Positions 26,299 to 36,091 are shown, counted from the first letter of the stretch. The stretch is 64,000 nt of DNA from Pantoea agglomerans NBRC 102470 (GCF_001598475.1 NZ_BCZA01000003.1:416243-480242); one strand, 5' to 3'. The notes: generated by a model from the letters alone, not told the origin. A program made the numbers and translations.

Positions 26299-27296
26299 GC
26301 AGCAAAGAAACCAGCCTGAATCTGACAGCCTCGCCGTGGCGTCACCAGTTGTTCGACTTTCTCTATAAATGGGGCATGTTGCTCACGGTGGTGATCCTGA
26401 TCGCCGCCTTTGGTCTCGCCTCCGACAGCTTCCTTGAACCCAACAACATCATCAATATTCTGCGCTCAATTGCCATTGTCACGGTGATTGCGATCGGCGT
26501 CTCGATCTCGCTGACCGTTGGCGGCTTTGATCTGTCGGTCGGATCGACCGCCTCGCTGGCCAATGCGTTAGTGATTTCACTGTTTGTCTGGTACGGCTTC
26601 GGCACTACCACCGCCATCCTGCTCACCCTGGCGCTCTGCACTCTGGTCGGGCTGTTTAACGCCTTTCTGATTGTGATCCTGCGCATTCCCGACATGCTGG
26701 CAACGCTGGCGACACTGTTCGTGATTCAGGGTGTGGCGATGACCTACAGCTTTGGCGGATCGATCACCGAGAACATGGTGCTGCCGAGCGGTGATATGGC
26801 GGAAGGCACCATTCCGGCGGCGTTTGGCCTGCTCGGCCAGGTGCCCACCATCGTCATCATTATGCTGGTCGTCACCGTCGCCGCGCAGCTGGCGCTCTCC
26901 CTGACTAAACATGGTCGCCGGATGTATGCGCTGGGCGGCAATCCGGAAGCGGCGCGCCTCTCCGGCATCCGCACCACCCGCTATCGGGTGCTGGCTTATG
27001 TGATCGCCTCACTGCTGGCCGGTCTGGGCGGCATTCTGCTCGCCTCGCGTATCGGCTCTTCGCAGGTCAATGCCGGGAGCGGCTACCTGATGGACGCCGT
27101 CGCGGCGGCGTGGATCGGCTTCTCACTGGCGGGTTCCGGCAAGCCGAATGCGCTGGGCACGCTGGTCGGTGCGGTGATCCTCGGCGTGCTGCAGAACGGT
27201 CTGGTGATGCTCTCTGTTCCCTACTACGCCATGGACATTATTAAAGGGCTGGTGCTGGCTTTAGCACTGGCGATCACCTATATCCAGCGCCGCTGA
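26295..27296 (+). CDS. Ribose-type sugar ABC transporter, permease subunit
   Basis: A 333-residue RbsC-family membrane protein with about 8-10 hydrophobic segments and the family motif GIRTTRYRVLAYVIASLLAG near residue 240. The start is GTG at 26295 (SSKETSLNLTASPW follows), overlapping the ATPase stop in GTGA. GGAGG lies nine bases before it, so translation is coupled. It forms the membrane channel for the substrate brought by the next gene's product. Confidence 0.9.
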   Translation: MSSKETSLNLTASPWRHQLFDFLYKWGMLLTVVILIAAFGLASDSFLEPNNIINILRSIAIVTVIAIGVSISLTVGGFDLSVGSTASLANALVISLFVWYGFGTTTAILLTLALCTLVGLFNAFLIVILRIPDMLATLATLFVIQGVAMTYSFGGSITENMVLPSGDMAEGTIPAAFGLLGQVPTIVIIMLVVTVAAQLALSLTKHGRRMYALGGNPEAARLSGIRTTRYRVLAYVIASLLAGLGGILLASRIGSSQVNAGSGYLMDAVAAAWIGFSLAGSGKPNALGTLVGAVILGVLQNGLVMLSVPYYAMDIIKGLVLALALAITYIQRR

Positions 27297-27321
27297 GGCG
27301 CGTTTACCGGAGTTGATAACA

Positions 27322-28389
27322 ATGCAAAAAATAACACTCTCGCTGCTGGCCCTGAGCCTGCTGAACGCCAGCGCCGCCTTCGCGGATACCGTCACGCCGG
27401 TGCCTGCGGCTATCGCCAGTCATGATGGCCCGATCCGTATTGCGGTGATCCGCAATCTCGGCTCCGATGACAACACCACCCAGTTTGTTGCCGGTGCCAT
27501 TCAGCAGGGTCGCCAGCTTGGCTTCAAGGTCAGCACCTTCCTCAGCAACGGCGACGATGCGCGCTTCCAGGATTTCGTGAATCAGGCGATCAGCCAGAAA
27601 TATGACGGCATCGTGCTGTCGCACGGTAAAGCGCCCTACGCCAGCGGACTGGTGAAGCGCATTGCCGATGCAGGCATTAAGCTGTCGGTGTTTGATACGC
27701 CGGTGGATAGCCCGATCCCGGGCGTCACCGTCACCGCGCAGGATGACGCTTCACTGGCGCAGCTGTCGCTGGGCCAGCTCATCCATGATTTCAACGGCAA
27801 GGCGAACATCGTCAAGCTATGGGTTGCCGGTTTCCCGCCGATGGAACGCCGTCAGGTGGTGTATGAAAAACTGCTGAAAGAGAATCCGGGCATTCATCAG
27901 CTTGAGTCGATTGGTGCGGTTTCAACTGACGTTCAGGGCGACACCGCCAATAAAATTGGCGCAATTCTGGCGAAATACCCGAAAGGCAAAATCGACGCTA
28001 TCTGGGGTGCCTGGGATGCCTTCAGCCAGGGCGCTTACAAAGCGCTGCAGGAGAATGGCCGTACCGAGATCAAACTCTACAGCATTGATGTTTCGAACCA
28101 GGATTTGCAGCTGATGCGCGAGAAAAACAGCCCGTGGGTGCAGACGGTAGCGGTGGATCCTAAAACTATTGGCGCGGTGAATATGCGTCTGGTGGCGAAG
28201 AAAATTGCCGGTGAAGAGACGCCCGCGACTTATCAGTTTAAAGCGGCATCGATCTCTCAGCAGCAGCTTAACAGCCAGCCTGGCGCGGTGAACGTCGCGT
28301 CACTGAACAAGATCATTCCGGGCTGGGGCAGCAATGAGGATTTCGTTGCCCCGTGGTTTGCGACCCTGGCGGCGAAATATAAGAAGTAA
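27322..28389 (+). CDS. Sugar ABC transporter, periplasmic binding protein
   Basis: A 355-residue secreted binding protein of the RbsB-like (periplasmic-binding-protein type 1) family. The signal peptide is MQKITLSLLALSLLNASAAFA, cut before DTVTP. The mature part begins IRIAVIRNLGSDDNTTQFVAG and has the segment YDGIVLSHGKAPYASGLVKR. The ATG at 27322 has CGGAG nine bases before. At ~330 mature residues it is longer than ribose-binding proteins (~270), so the ligand may be larger or non-sugar. The stop is followed by a GGTTAC repeat and convergent dinB. Confidence 0.88.
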   Translation: MQKITLSLLALSLLNASAAFADTVTPVPAAIASHDGPIRIAVIRNLGSDDNTTQFVAGAIQQGRQLGFKVSTFLSNGDDARFQDFVNQAISQKYDGIVLSHGKAPYASGLVKRIADAGIKLSVFDTPVDSPIPGVTVTAQDDASLAQLSLGQLIHDFNGKANIVKLWVAGFPPMERRQVVYEKLLKENPGIHQLESIGAVSTDVQGDTANKIGAILAKYPKGKIDAIWGAWDAFSQGAYKALQENGRTEIKLYSIDVSNQDLQLMREKNSPWVQTVAVDPKTIGAVNMRLVAKKIAGEETPATYQFKAASISQQQLNSQPGAVNVASLNKIIPGWGSNEDFVAPWFATLAAKYKK

Positions 28390-28423
28390 TCGGATGTCAG
28401 CCTTGCCGGTCGGTGAGGCTGAC

Positions 28424-28465
28424 GGTTACGGTTACGGTTACGGTTACGGTTACGGTTACGGTTAC
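28424..28465. repeat. Hexanucleotide tandem repeat (GGTTAC)x7
   Basis: Seven perfect GGTTAC units in a row. The dinB stop codon (28464-28462, TAA on the minus strand) lies in the rightmost unit. Because the unit is six bases, dinB is followed by further TAA stops in the same frame every two codons. Such a simple repeat can change length by slippage. No other copy is seen in the window. Confidence 0.95.
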
Positions 28466-29517
28466 AGACCCAGCAGCAGCTGACGCTCCAGCTGGGGATC
28501 CACCATCGTCACATGTAATCCCACCAGCCGCACGCCGCGCCCGGCACGACGCTCATCCCAGGTTTTACGGGCGATGGCAATCATGTCCTCTTTATTCAGC
28601 ACCGGCCAGATATGCTCCTGGGTCGTCTGCTGAAAATCACTGAACTTCAGTTTGACGCCCTGACGCGCCACCTGCTTGTCAGGTCGGATCTGCGTCAGCC
28701 GGCGATCCAGTTCGGCGTAGAGAAAATCGATAATTTCCAGGCAGGCATCCCAGTCGCTGATATCTTCCGCCAGCGTCCGTTCAACCCCCAGCGATTTACG
28801 TTCGCGCTCAACGATCACGCTGCGGTCATCAATGCCATTGCTGCGCTCCCACAGCACCCGGCCAAACTTGCCAAAGCGCTTTAACAGCAGCGCTAAGTCC
28901 GCCTTCTGCACGTCGCCACAGGTCACCAGCCCCATCTCTTCCAGCTTTTTGGCCGAGACCTTGCCGACGCCAGGGATTTTCGCCAGCGGCAGGGTCAGCA
29001 GAAAACCGGACATCTCCGGCGGGGTAATCACGAACTGCCCGTCCGGCTTATTGAGGTCAGAGGCGATCTTCGCCAGAAATTTAATCGGGGCGATGCCCGC
29101 TGAGGCGGTAAGCCCGGTTTCACGGTAGATGGTGGCACGGATCGCCTGCGCCATCAGCGTGGCAGAGCCGTGACAGTGGGGGCTGTCGGTGACATCCAGG
29201 TAAGCTTCATCGAGGGAGAGCGGTTCAATCAGCGGCGTATAGCGGGTAAAGATGTCGCGGATCTGCGCGGAGGCTTCTTTATAGGCGTCAAAGCGTCCTG
29301 GCAGCAGACGCAGATGCGGGCATAACTTGAGGGCCATGCCGGTTGGCATCGCGCTGCGCACGCCAAATTTGCGCGCCGGATAGTTGGCGGTGCTGATCAC
29401 GCCGCGACGCTCGCGGCTGCCACCAATGGCGATCGGGATGTCGCGCAGCTGGGGATTATCACGCATCTCCACCGCGGCATAGAAGCAGTCCATATCGACA
29501 TGAATGATTTTACGCAT
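28462..29517 (-). CDS. dinB: DNA polymerase IV
   Basis: A 351-residue Y-family translesion polymerase, the same length as E. coli DinB. The start at 29517 ([20 protein letters not shown]) contains the first catalytic aspartate (D8) and the steric-gate Phe (F13). The second acidic pair is in [10 protein letters not shown] (D103, E104). A little-finger domain completes it. The C-terminus (LERQLLLGL) carries the beta-clamp-binding motif QLxLGL. A LexA box overlaps the promoter region. The stop codon is in a hexanucleotide repeat. Confidence 0.96.
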   Translation of the reverse strand: MRKIIHVDMDCFYAAVEMRDNPQLRDIPIAIGGSRERRGVISTANYPARKFGVRSAMPTGMALKLCPHLRLLPGRFDAYKEASAQIRDIFTRYTPLIEPLSLDEAYLDVTDSPHCHGSATLMAQAIRATIYRETGLTASAGIAPIKFLAKIASDLNKPDGQFVITPPEMSGFLLTLPLAKIPGVGKVSAKKLEEMGLVTCGDVQKADLALLLKRFGKFGRVLWERSNGIDDRSVIVERERKSLGVERTLAEDISDWDACLEIIDFLYAELDRRLTQIRPDKQVARQGVKLKFSDFQQTTQEHIWPVLNKEDMIAIARKTWDERRAGRGVRLVGLHVTMVDPQLERQLLLGL

Positions 29518-29530
29518 ACCCCCTCCGGCA

Positions 29531-29546
29531 CTGGATAAGTATACAG
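29531..29546 (-). promoter_or_regulatory. LexA (SOS) box of dinB
   Basis: CTGGATAAGTATACAG has the CTG-N10-CAG form of the LexA operator with an AT-rich centre. It ends 14 bases upstream of the dinB start codon, as expected for an SOS-controlled dinB. Confidence 0.82.
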
Positions 29547-29761
29547 TTGGCAGGGGTAACTGCAATATTTGTCGCGCTGACGATTAAAGTTTACAAATTT
29601 CTGGCCGAATATCTTTCAGTAAATCGCGAATTTGGCTGACGCCGTCTTGCTAAAAAAACAGACAATGTTTAATGTTGCGCTGCGGTAGCGGACAGTTCCG
29701 ATAATGCAAACAGAGACGCACATTTTGCGTCATGTTCTCTTCACCTCAAGGTACACACAGC

Positions 29762-30505
29762 ATGGGCAAAATCGCACTCCTGTTTGCGATGATTTTACTG
29801 CCAGCCCTCAGCATGGCAATGACACCCGAACCCGTCTCAACGGCACCGGTCAGCAAAGAATTAAAGAAGCAGTTACTCGGCACCCCGGTCTATATCCAGA
29901 TCTTCAAGGAAGAACGCACGCTCGAACTCTACGGCAAAATCGGTAACGAATACCGCCTGCTGGACACCTACCGCATCTGTAACTTTTCTGGCGGCCTCGG
30001 CCCGAAACGCCGTGAAGGCGATTTCAAAAGCCCGGAAGGTTTTTACAACGTGAAGCTGAATCAGCTGAAGCCGGATAGCCGGTTTTATCGCGCGATCAAC
30101 ATCGGCTTTCCGAATCAGTACGATCGTAATCAGGGCTACAGCGGCAATTACCTGATGATTCATGGCGACTGTAAGTCGATTGGCTGCTATGCCATGACTA
30201 ACGCCTATATGGATGAGATTTTTACCTATGTGAATGCCGCGCTGCGTAACGGCCAGCAGGATATCAGCATCAGCATCTATCCATTCCGCATGACCGACAG
30301 CAATATGCAGCGTCACCGCTACTCCACCTATGCCAGTTTCTGGCAGCAGCTGCAGCCGGGATACGCTTACTTTGCTAAATATCATCAGCCGCCGATGGTT
30401 AATGTCGCCAGCGGTAAATATGTGATGAACAGCAGCCCGGCACCGGTTTTAGCCAGTCCCGAAGCCGCTTCCCGTTCATTCCTGGCGCTCTCCAAGGCAG
30501 AATAA
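29762..30505 (+). CDS. dpaA: Periplasmic L,D-transpeptidase-family amidase DpaA (YafK/LdtF)
   Basis: A 247-residue secreted protein. The signal peptide is MGKIALLFAMILLPALSMA. A YkuD domain carries the catalytic motif HGDCKSIGCYAMTN (His and Cys of the L,D-transpeptidase fold) near residues 138-151. E. coli YafK (renamed DpaA/LdtF) removes Braun lipoprotein from peptidoglycan. The start at 29762 gives a proper signal peptide; an upstream in-frame ATG at 29732 does not. Its last 30 bases overlap the convergent yafJ gene. Confidence 0.92.
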   Translation: MGKIALLFAMILLPALSMAMTPEPVSTAPVSKELKKQLLGTPVYIQIFKEERTLELYGKIGNEYRLLDTYRICNFSGGLGPKRREGDFKSPEGFYNVKLNQLKPDSRFYRAINIGFPNQYDRNQGYSGNYLMIHGDCKSIGCYAMTNAYMDEIFTYVNAALRNGQQDISISIYPFRMTDSNMQRHRYSTYASFWQQLQPGYAYFAKYHQPPMVNVASGKYVMNSSPAPVLASPEAASRSFLALSKAE

Positions 30506-31243
30506 CGCCCATTCACCTGGCACGATCCGCTGCCAGGTTTCATTGGCCGTCAGTGGCTGCGTAGCAATCACCGTCACCACGTCATGCGGCGTGGTGTGCT
30601 GCTGAAAATCGACCTCCACATCCTGATCCAGTAACTGCGCCCGGCCAAAGGGTGCGCGACGGGTGATCCAGTAAAGATTGGTGGAGCAAAAGGCCATCAG
30701 ATAACGGCCGTCTGACAGCAGCATGTTAAACACGCCCTTCTGCCGCAACGTGCCGGCAAGCTCCCCGATAAAACGAAATACAGCAGGCCAGTTGCCGGGT
30801 GTACGCGGATAGCGCGTCGCCAGCTGATGCAGGATCCAGCAGAACGCCTTCTCACTGTCCGTTTCGCCCACCGGCCGGAATGTGCCAGTCTCCAGCTGCC
30901 GATAGCCCCTGAGCTGCCCGTTGTGCGCATAGGTCCAGTTACGGCCCCACAACTCACGGGTAAACGGGTGGGTATTTTCCAGCGACACCTGCCCGCGATT
31001 CGCCTGGCGGATGTGCGCCACCACCGAATGCGATTTGATCGGATACTCCTGCACCAGACGCGCAATCGGCGAGTTAAAGCTCGGCAGCGGATCTTTAAAC
31101 GTACGACAACCTTTATCTTCGTAGAAGGTAATGCCCCAGCCATCTTTGTGAGGCCCGGTTCCACCGCCACGCTGAACCAGACCGGTAAAGCTGAAACAGA
31201 TATCCGTGGGAACATTGGCGCTCATCCCGAGCAATTCGCACAT
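30476..31243 (-). CDS. yafJ: Class II glutamine amidotransferase-like protein YafJ
   Basis: A 255-residue protein that begins MCELLGMSANVPTDICFSFT. Cys2 becomes the N-terminal nucleophile of the Ntn-type glutaminase fold after Met removal. The glutaminase motifs HIRQANRG and NTHPFTRELWGRNWTYAHNG are present. There is no synthetase domain. The start at 31243 puts Cys at position 2; an in-frame codon two earlier would not. It overlaps dpaA tail-to-tail by 30 bp. Role undefined in E. coli too. Confidence 0.9.
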   Translation of the reverse strand: MCELLGMSANVPTDICFSFTGLVQRGGGTGPHKDGWGITFYEDKGCRTFKDPLPSFNSPIARLVQEYPIKSHSVVAHIRQANRGQVSLENTHPFTRELWGRNWTYAHNGQLRGYRQLETGTFRPVGETDSEKAFCWILHQLATRYPRTPGNWPAVFRFIGELAGTLRQKGVFNMLLSDGRYLMAFCSTNLYWITRRAPFGRAQLLDQDVEVDFQQHTTPHDVVTVIATQPLTANETWQRIVPGEWALFCLGERQE

Positions 31244-31264
31244 AGCCACCGCCTTAGAGTAAGC

Positions 31265-31287
31265 GGCCTCCCGTCAGGCGGGAGGCC
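31265..31287 (-). terminator. Hairpin between yafJ and gmhA
   Basis: GGCCTCCCG/CGGGAGGCC with a 5-base loop just after the gmhA stop. It lacks a clear T run on the minus strand, so it may attenuate rather than fully terminate read-through into yafJ. Confidence 0.5.
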
Positions 31288-31294
31288 AGCGCAG

Positions 31295-31873
31295 TTACTT
31301 CACCATCTCTTTTTCGATCAGCAGCATCAGGATGTGGATCACTTTAATGTGGATCTCCTGGATGCGATCGGCATAACCAAAGTGTGGCACCCGGATTTCA
31401 ATGTCGGCACTGTCTGCCATCTTACCGCCATCTTTACCGGTCAGGGTGATCACTTTCATCCCCTGCGCACGGGCAGCTTCAATCGCTTTAATGATATTGG
31501 CAGAGTTACCGGAAGTTGAGAGGCCCAGCAGCACATCGCCCGGACGCCCTACCGCTTCCACATAGCGTGAAAAGACATAGTCATAACCAAAATCATTACT
31601 GACGCAGGAGAGATGGCTGACATCAGAGATGGCAATCGCCGGATAGCCAGGACGATTTTCGCGGTAGCGACCGGTCAGCTCTTCAGCGAAATGCATCGCA
31701 TCGCAATGTGAACCACCGTTACCGCAGGAAAGCACCTTGCCGCCCGCCTTAAAGCTGTCAGCCAGCAGCACCGCCGCACGCTGGATCGCATGGATATTGG
31801 CCTCGTCGCTGAGGAATTTATTCAGCGTATCAGCAGCTTCATTAAGCTCAGAGCGGATAATGTCCTGGTACAT
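31295..31873 (-). CDS. gmhA: Sedoheptulose-7-phosphate isomerase
   Basis: A 192-residue SIS-domain isomerase making D-glycero-D-manno-heptose 7-phosphate, the first step to the LPS inner-core heptoses. Motifs: [20 protein letters not shown], and [18 protein letters not shown] for phosphosugar binding. Length and sequence match E. coli GmhA (LpcA). It is divergent from fadE as in E. coli. Confidence 0.97.
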   Translation of the reverse strand: MYQDIIRSELNEAADTLNKFLSDEANIHAIQRAAVLLADSFKAGGKVLSCGNGGSHCDAMHFAEELTGRYRENRPGYPAIAISDVSHLSCVSNDFGYDYVFSRYVEAVGRPGDVLLGLSTSGNSANIIKAIEAARAQGMKVITLTGKDGGKMADSADIEIRVPHFGYADRIQEIHIKVIHILMLLIEKEMVK

Positions 31874-32089
31874 AGGGATGTCCTTTTTTAGGAGAGGTTA
31901 ATCGCAGCAAGTTTAACGGAATGGCCGGTCAGCGCAAAGCGTCATGCCATGGCTGGCCAGGCAGTGGCGGCGATTATCGCTGCAGCGGGTGATGCAAAAA
32001 TGGACAGAAATCGGTTTTTGTGAGGCAGGTTGTAATTGCGATGTAAACAAATTGATAAATCAACCCAACTGCTCTAAACCTCTCTACAT

Positions 32090-32106
32090 AACAGGTCAGA
32101 CCTCTT
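32090..32106 (+). promoter_or_regulatory. Possible FadR operator of fadE
   Basis: AACAGGTCAGACCTCTT has the GGTCNGACC core of FadR sites and lies 20 bases upstream of the fadE start codon. E. coli fadE is repressed by FadR until long-chain acyl-CoA is present. Confidence 0.55.
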
Positions 32107-32126
32107 ACTACTTGGAGCGGTTCATT

Positions 32127-34577
32127 ATGATGGTTGTCTCGATACTTGCCACGGTGGCGCTGATTGGCGCCCTGTTCTATCACCGCCTGTCGTTGCGGCT
32201 CAGCAGCGCGATTCTGCTGCTGTGGACTGCTGCGATGGCTTTTGCTCACCTCTGGACGCCATGGTTACTGTTGCCGCTGGCGATCATCCTGCTGCCGTTC
32301 AACCTGCCGTCACTGCGCCGCAGCCTGTTTTCAAAGCCGATGTTTCAGCGCTTCCAGCAGGTGATGCCGCCGATGTCACGCACCGAAAAAGAAGCGATCG
32401 ATGCGGGCACCACCTGGTGGGAAGGCGATCTGTTTCAGGGCAAACCAGACTGGCAGAAGCTGCACAACTATCCGCAGCCGCGCCTGACTGCCGACGAGCA
32501 GGCTTTTCTTAATGGTCCGGTAGAAGAAGCGTGCCGCATGGCCAATGACTTCCAGATCACCCATGAGCTGGCCGATATGCCGCCGGAACTCTGGGCTTAT
32601 CTGAAAGAGCATCGTTTCTTCGCGATGATTATCAAAAAAGAGTATGGCGGACTCGATTTCTCCGCCTATGCGCAGGCCTGCGTGCTGCAAAAACTGTCGG
32701 GCGTCTCCGGGATTCTGGCGATTACCGTGGGCGTGCCTAACTCATTAGGTCCGGGCGAACTGCTGCAACACTACGGCACTGAAGAGCAGAAAAATCACTA
32801 TTTACCCCGGCTGGCACGCGGCGATGAGATCCCCTGCTTTGCGCTGACCAGTCCGGAAGCGGGCTCAGATGCCGGAGCCATCCCCGATACCGGCGTGGTC
32901 TGCATGGGCGAGTGGCAGGGTCAGCAGGTGCTGGGCATGCGGCTGACCTGGAACAAGCGCTATATTACGCTGGCGCCGATCGCCACCGTGCTGGGGCTGG
33001 CATTTAAACTCTCCGACCCGGATCATCTGCTCAGCGATAACGAAAATCCTGGCATTACCTGTGCGCTGATCCCGACCAACACGCCCGGCGTGGAGATTGG
33101 CCATCGCCACTTCCCGCTTAACGTGCCGTTCCAGAACGGGCCGACACGCGGCAATAATATCTTTGTACCGATTGACTATATTATCGGCGGCCCACAAATG
33201 GCCGGTCAGGGCTGGCGGATGCTGGTGGAGTGTCTGTCTGTGGGTCGCGGCATTACGCTGCCATCGAACTCAACCGGCAGCCTGAAAAGTGTGGCGCTGG
33301 CGACAGGCGCCTATGCCCATATCCGTCGTCAGTTCCGCGTCTCAATCGGTAAGATGGAAGGGATTGAAGAGCCGCTGGCGCGCATTGCCGGTAACGCCTA
33401 CGTGATGGATGCGGCGGCTACGCTGATTACCGCCGGTATTATGCAGGGTGAAAAACCGGCAGTGCTGTCGGCGATTGTGAAATATCACTGCACCCATCGC
33501 GGTCAGCGCGCCATTATCGACGCCATGGATATTGCCGGCGGTAAAGGCATTATGCTGGGTAACAGTAACTTCCTGGCCCGCGCCTATCAGGGTGCGCCCA
33601 TCGCCATCACGGTGGAAGGCGCTAATATTCTGACCCGCAGCATGATTATCTTCGGACAGGGTGCGATTCGCTGCCATCCTTATGTACTGCAGGAGATGGC
33701 GGCGGCAGCCAGCAACGATGTTAACGCGTTTGATCAGGCGCTGTTCAGCCACATCGGCCATGTCGGCAGCAGCACCATGCGCAGCCTGTGGCTGGGCTTA
33801 ACCGCCGGACGCACCAGCGCCACCCCGACCCGCGATGGCACCCGTCGTTACTATCAGCATCTGAACCGCATCAGTGCCAACCTGGCGTTGCTCTCTGATG
33901 TGTCGATGGCGGTGCTGGGCGGCAGCCTGAAACGTCGTGAGCGTATCTCGGCGCGTCTGGGCGATGTGCTGAGCCAGCTCTATCTCGCTTCGGCGACGCT
34001 GAAACGCTATGACGATGAAGGCCGCAACGAAGCCGATCTGCCGCTGGTGCACTGGGGCGTGCAGGATGCGTTACATCAGGCGGAAGTCGCGATGGACGAT
34101 CTGCTGCGTAATTTCCCGAACCGTCTGGTCGCGGGCGCATTGCGGATGACTATTTTTGCAGGCGGTCATCACTGCCCTGCTCCGTCTGACCGTCTGGACC
34201 ATCAGCTGGCAAAACTGCTGCAACAGCCGTCAGCTACCCGCAGCCGTCTGGGCCGTGGCATGTACCTGACGCCCAGCGAGCACAACCCTGCCGGTCAGCT
34301 GGAACAGGCGTTGCAGGATGTGATGGCGGCAGAAGTGATCCATGACAGGCTGTGCAAACAGACGAAGCAGCACCTCTCCTTTACCCGGCTGGATGCGCTG
34401 GCGAAGCGCGCGCTGGAGCAGGGCTGGATTGATGCTAAAGAGGCTGAAGTGTTGCAGCGTGCTGAGGCCAGCCGCCTGCGTTCGATTAACGTCGATGAGT
34501 TTGAGGCGGATGCGCTGGCAGTGCCGGTGCCAGAGAAAGCCCCTCAGGCTGCGTCGCGGGCGAGTGAGGCAGCATAG
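32127..34577 (+). CDS. fadE: Acyl-CoA dehydrogenase FadE
   Basis: An 816-residue FAD-dependent enzyme for the first step of fatty-acid beta-oxidation. The N-terminus ([20 protein letters not shown] and a second hydrophobic stretch) should anchor it to the inner membrane. Acyl-CoA dehydrogenase domains follow ([40 protein letters not shown]). It matches E. coli FadE (814 aa) along its length. The ATG at 32127 has GGAG nine bases before; in-frame upstream sequence to 31944 is the promoter region, not protein. A candidate FadR site lies in the leader. Confidence 0.96.
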   Translation: MMVVSILATVALIGALFYHRLSLRLSSAILLLWTAAMAFAHLWTPWLLLPLAIILLPFNLPSLRRSLFSKPMFQRFQQVMPPMSRTEKEAIDAGTTWWEGDLFQGKPDWQKLHNYPQPRLTADEQAFLNGPVEEACRMANDFQITHELADMPPELWAYLKEHRFFAMIIKKEYGGLDFSAYAQACVLQKLSGVSGILAITVGVPNSLGPGELLQHYGTEEQKNHYLPRLARGDEIPCFALTSPEAGSDAGAIPDTGVVCMGEWQGQQVLGMRLTWNKRYITLAPIATVLGLAFKLSDPDHLLSDNENPGITCALIPTNTPGVEIGHRHFPLNVPFQNGPTRGNNIFVPIDYIIGGPQMAGQGWRMLVECLSVGRGITLPSNSTGSLKSVALATGAYAHIRRQFRVSIGKMEGIEEPLARIAGNAYVMDAAATLITAGIMQGEKPAVLSAIVKYHCTHRGQRAIIDAMDIAGGKGIMLGNSNFLARAYQGAPIAITVEGANILTRSMIIFGQGAIRCHPYVLQEMAAAASNDVNAFDQALFSHIGHVGSSTMRSLWLGLTAGRTSATPTRDGTRRYYQHLNRISANLALLSDVSMAVLGGSLKRRERISARLGDVLSQLYLASATLKRYDDEGRNEADLPLVHWGVQDALHQAEVAMDDLLRNFPNRLVAGALRMTIFAGGHHCPAPSDRLDHQLAKLLQQPSATRSRLGRGMYLTPSEHNPAGQLEQALQDVMAAEVIHDRLCKQTKQHLSFTRLDALAKRALEQGWIDAKEAEVLQRAEASRLRSINVDEFEADALAVPVPEKAPQAASRASEAA

Positions 34578-34602
34578 GGTTAGCGTTAGCCTGCATCACC
34601 GG

Positions 34603-34708
34603 CGCAGGAACAGGGTCAGAAGAGGAAAGCGTCCCGCGTCAGGACAACGCGGGCCGAGCGAGCCAGGGATGGCTTTAGCGACTTTCCGATCTGCCCCTGT
34701 TTCCGGCG
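34603..34708 (-). repeat. 106-bp palindromic MITE-like element, copy B
   Basis: The reverse complement of this stretch aligns throughout with the element at 20253-20363. Shared blocks include CAGATCGGAAAG, CATCCCTG, GCTCGGCCCGCG and CGCGGGACGCTTTCCTCTTC. Its terminal repeats are GGAACAGGG / CCCTGTTTCC and its inner stem is CCCGCG/CGCGGG. Where the two copies differ in a stem, both arms change together. It lies between fadE and mtnK. Confidence 0.8.
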
Positions 34709-34744
34709 CGGGCACACTCTTACAGCCAGCCTTTGATTTACCTG

Positions 34745-34771
34745 AAAGCCGACATCACGTCGGCTTTTTTT
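34745..34771. terminator. Terminator between fadE and mtnK
   Basis: AAAGCCGAC/GTCGGCTTT with a 5-base loop and a T run of seven on the plus strand. It sits at the 3' ends of the converging fadE and mtnK genes. Confidence 0.85.
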
Positions 34772-35969
34772 ATCCCGCCTGACGGATGCGGGCAATCAGC
34801 GCATCCACATCTTCTACATGATCGGCCGCCAGAATCAGCGTGCGTCCCAGATTAATTGCATTACGGATGCAGTCGGTACGCATCGCCGGATCGGCAATCA
34901 GCTTCATATCCGCCACGTGTGACATCCCCACCGTGCGGCGAATTAGTTCGGTGCCGCAGTAACCAATGGTATCAGCCCATACTTTACGCAGAAACGCCTC
35001 CGCATAGCCTGGATAAGCCAGCGCCTCATCACGGGTTTTCTCAGCCGCCAGTGCCAGAAAGCCCGAGGCAAAGGTGGTCCAGAGGGTGTGCACATCGCTG
35101 AGGCGCTGCTCGCGTGCATCGGCGGCCTCACGCGGTGGCAGCAGACCCGGCAGGCCACAGTAGTTAATCAGCAGGTTGCCGATGGCGGTGCCGACATCAA
35201 AACCGATAGGGCCAAAATAGCCAAATTCCGCATCAATCGCTTTCAGGCTGCCATCAGCAACGAAAATCGAGCCGCTGTGAATATCACCATGCAGCAGCGC
35301 TTCAGCGTGGGCAAAGAAACGATGCTTGAGACCGCCTACCGCAATGCGCAGTGCATCGTCATTACGCAGGCTGGCGACCAGCGGTTCAAGCGCTTCGGGA
35401 TAGCTATTGCGCTCATGGTCGGTATAGGGATCGTTAAAGAAAAGATCTTCGGTGATTTCACACATTTCCGGATTAATGAAACGCGCCACTTCCGCTTTTT
35501 TCTGGTGCGGATGCAGGATGAAATCGGAGGTATGAAACAGGGTTTGTGCCAGATAGTCGCCTAACTGCTGAGCCGCTTCCGGGTAGTAAGCGCCCTTCAC
35601 CAGCTCGCCGCGCCAGATGCGATGACTGGAGAGATCTTCCATTACCATCACCGCCAGCTCCGCATCGTAATGGGTGATCTTCACCGTGTGCTGCGGACAA
35701 TATTTGTAGTGTTCGACCAGGGTCTGCGCTTCCAGCCGCGCCCGATCCAGCGTCAACGGCCAGGACTCACCCACACAGCGCACATAGGGCAGCGCCTGCT
35801 TGACCACTACCCGGCTGTTGCCCTGATCGTCATAAATTTTAAACACCAGGTTGAGGTTGCCATCACCAATCTCTTCTGCGCTGCTCAGCGCGGCAGGATT
35901 GTCCACGCCGCCAAATTGTCGGGCATATTCCACAGCATCAGCAGCAGTAAAGGTACGGTATTGCGACAT
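34770..35969 (-). CDS. mtnK: 5-methylthioribose kinase
   Basis: A 399-residue kinase that phosphorylates methylthioribose in the methionine salvage pathway. The fold is aminoglycoside-phosphotransferase-like: catalytic loop [12 protein letters not shown] and metal site [14 protein letters not shown]. Length equals Klebsiella MtnK. The ATG at 35969 begins [20 protein letters not shown]; in-frame codons upstream cross the MetJ-like operator and are not protein. It is divergent from mtnA. Confidence 0.95.
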   Translation of the reverse strand: MSQYRTFTAADAVEYARQFGGVDNPAALSSAEEIGDGNLNLVFKIYDDQGNSRVVVKQALPYVRCVGESWPLTLDRARLEAQTLVEHYKYCPQHTVKITHYDAELAVMVMEDLSSHRIWRGELVKGAYYPEAAQQLGDYLAQTLFHTSDFILHPHQKKAEVARFINPEMCEITEDLFFNDPYTDHERNSYPEALEPLVASLRNDDALRIAVGGLKHRFFAHAEALLHGDIHSGSIFVADGSLKAIDAEFGYFGPIGFDVGTAIGNLLINYCGLPGLLPPREAADAREQRLSDVHTLWTTFASGFLALAAEKTRDEALAYPGYAEAFLRKVWADTIGYCGTELIRRTVGMSHVADMKLIADPAMRTDCIRNAINLGRTLILAADHVEDVDALIARIRQAG

Positions 35970-36013
35970 TGCCTGTTCCTCATCAATCGAAGGGGGATAA
36001 CCTGGGTGTAATA

Positions 36014-36037
36014 AGCCGTTCAGACGTCTATACATCC
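36014..36037. promoter_or_regulatory. MetJ-type tandem met-box operator
   Basis: A perfect 8-bp met box, AGACGTCT, at 36022-36029 is flanked in register by two partial boxes (5 of 8 matches each) at 36014-36021 and 36030-36037. MetJ with S-adenosylmethionine binds tandem met boxes. The site lies in the 122-bp gap between the divergent mtnK and mtnA genes, so one operator could repress both. Confidence 0.68.
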
Positions 36038-36091
36038 GTTCAGCATGTTGGCACAATAGGTATCATTAACGCAACATGGATTTCACCCACA

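Noticed and set aside
28424..28465. GGTTAC run as a CRISPR-like array or telomere
   Set aside because: Units are 6 bp without spacers; no cas genes; the chromosome here continues on both sides.
28413..28643. Frame encoding a Thr-Val repeat protein
   Set aside because: It is the GGTTAC simple repeat read as codons, continuing antisense to dinB.
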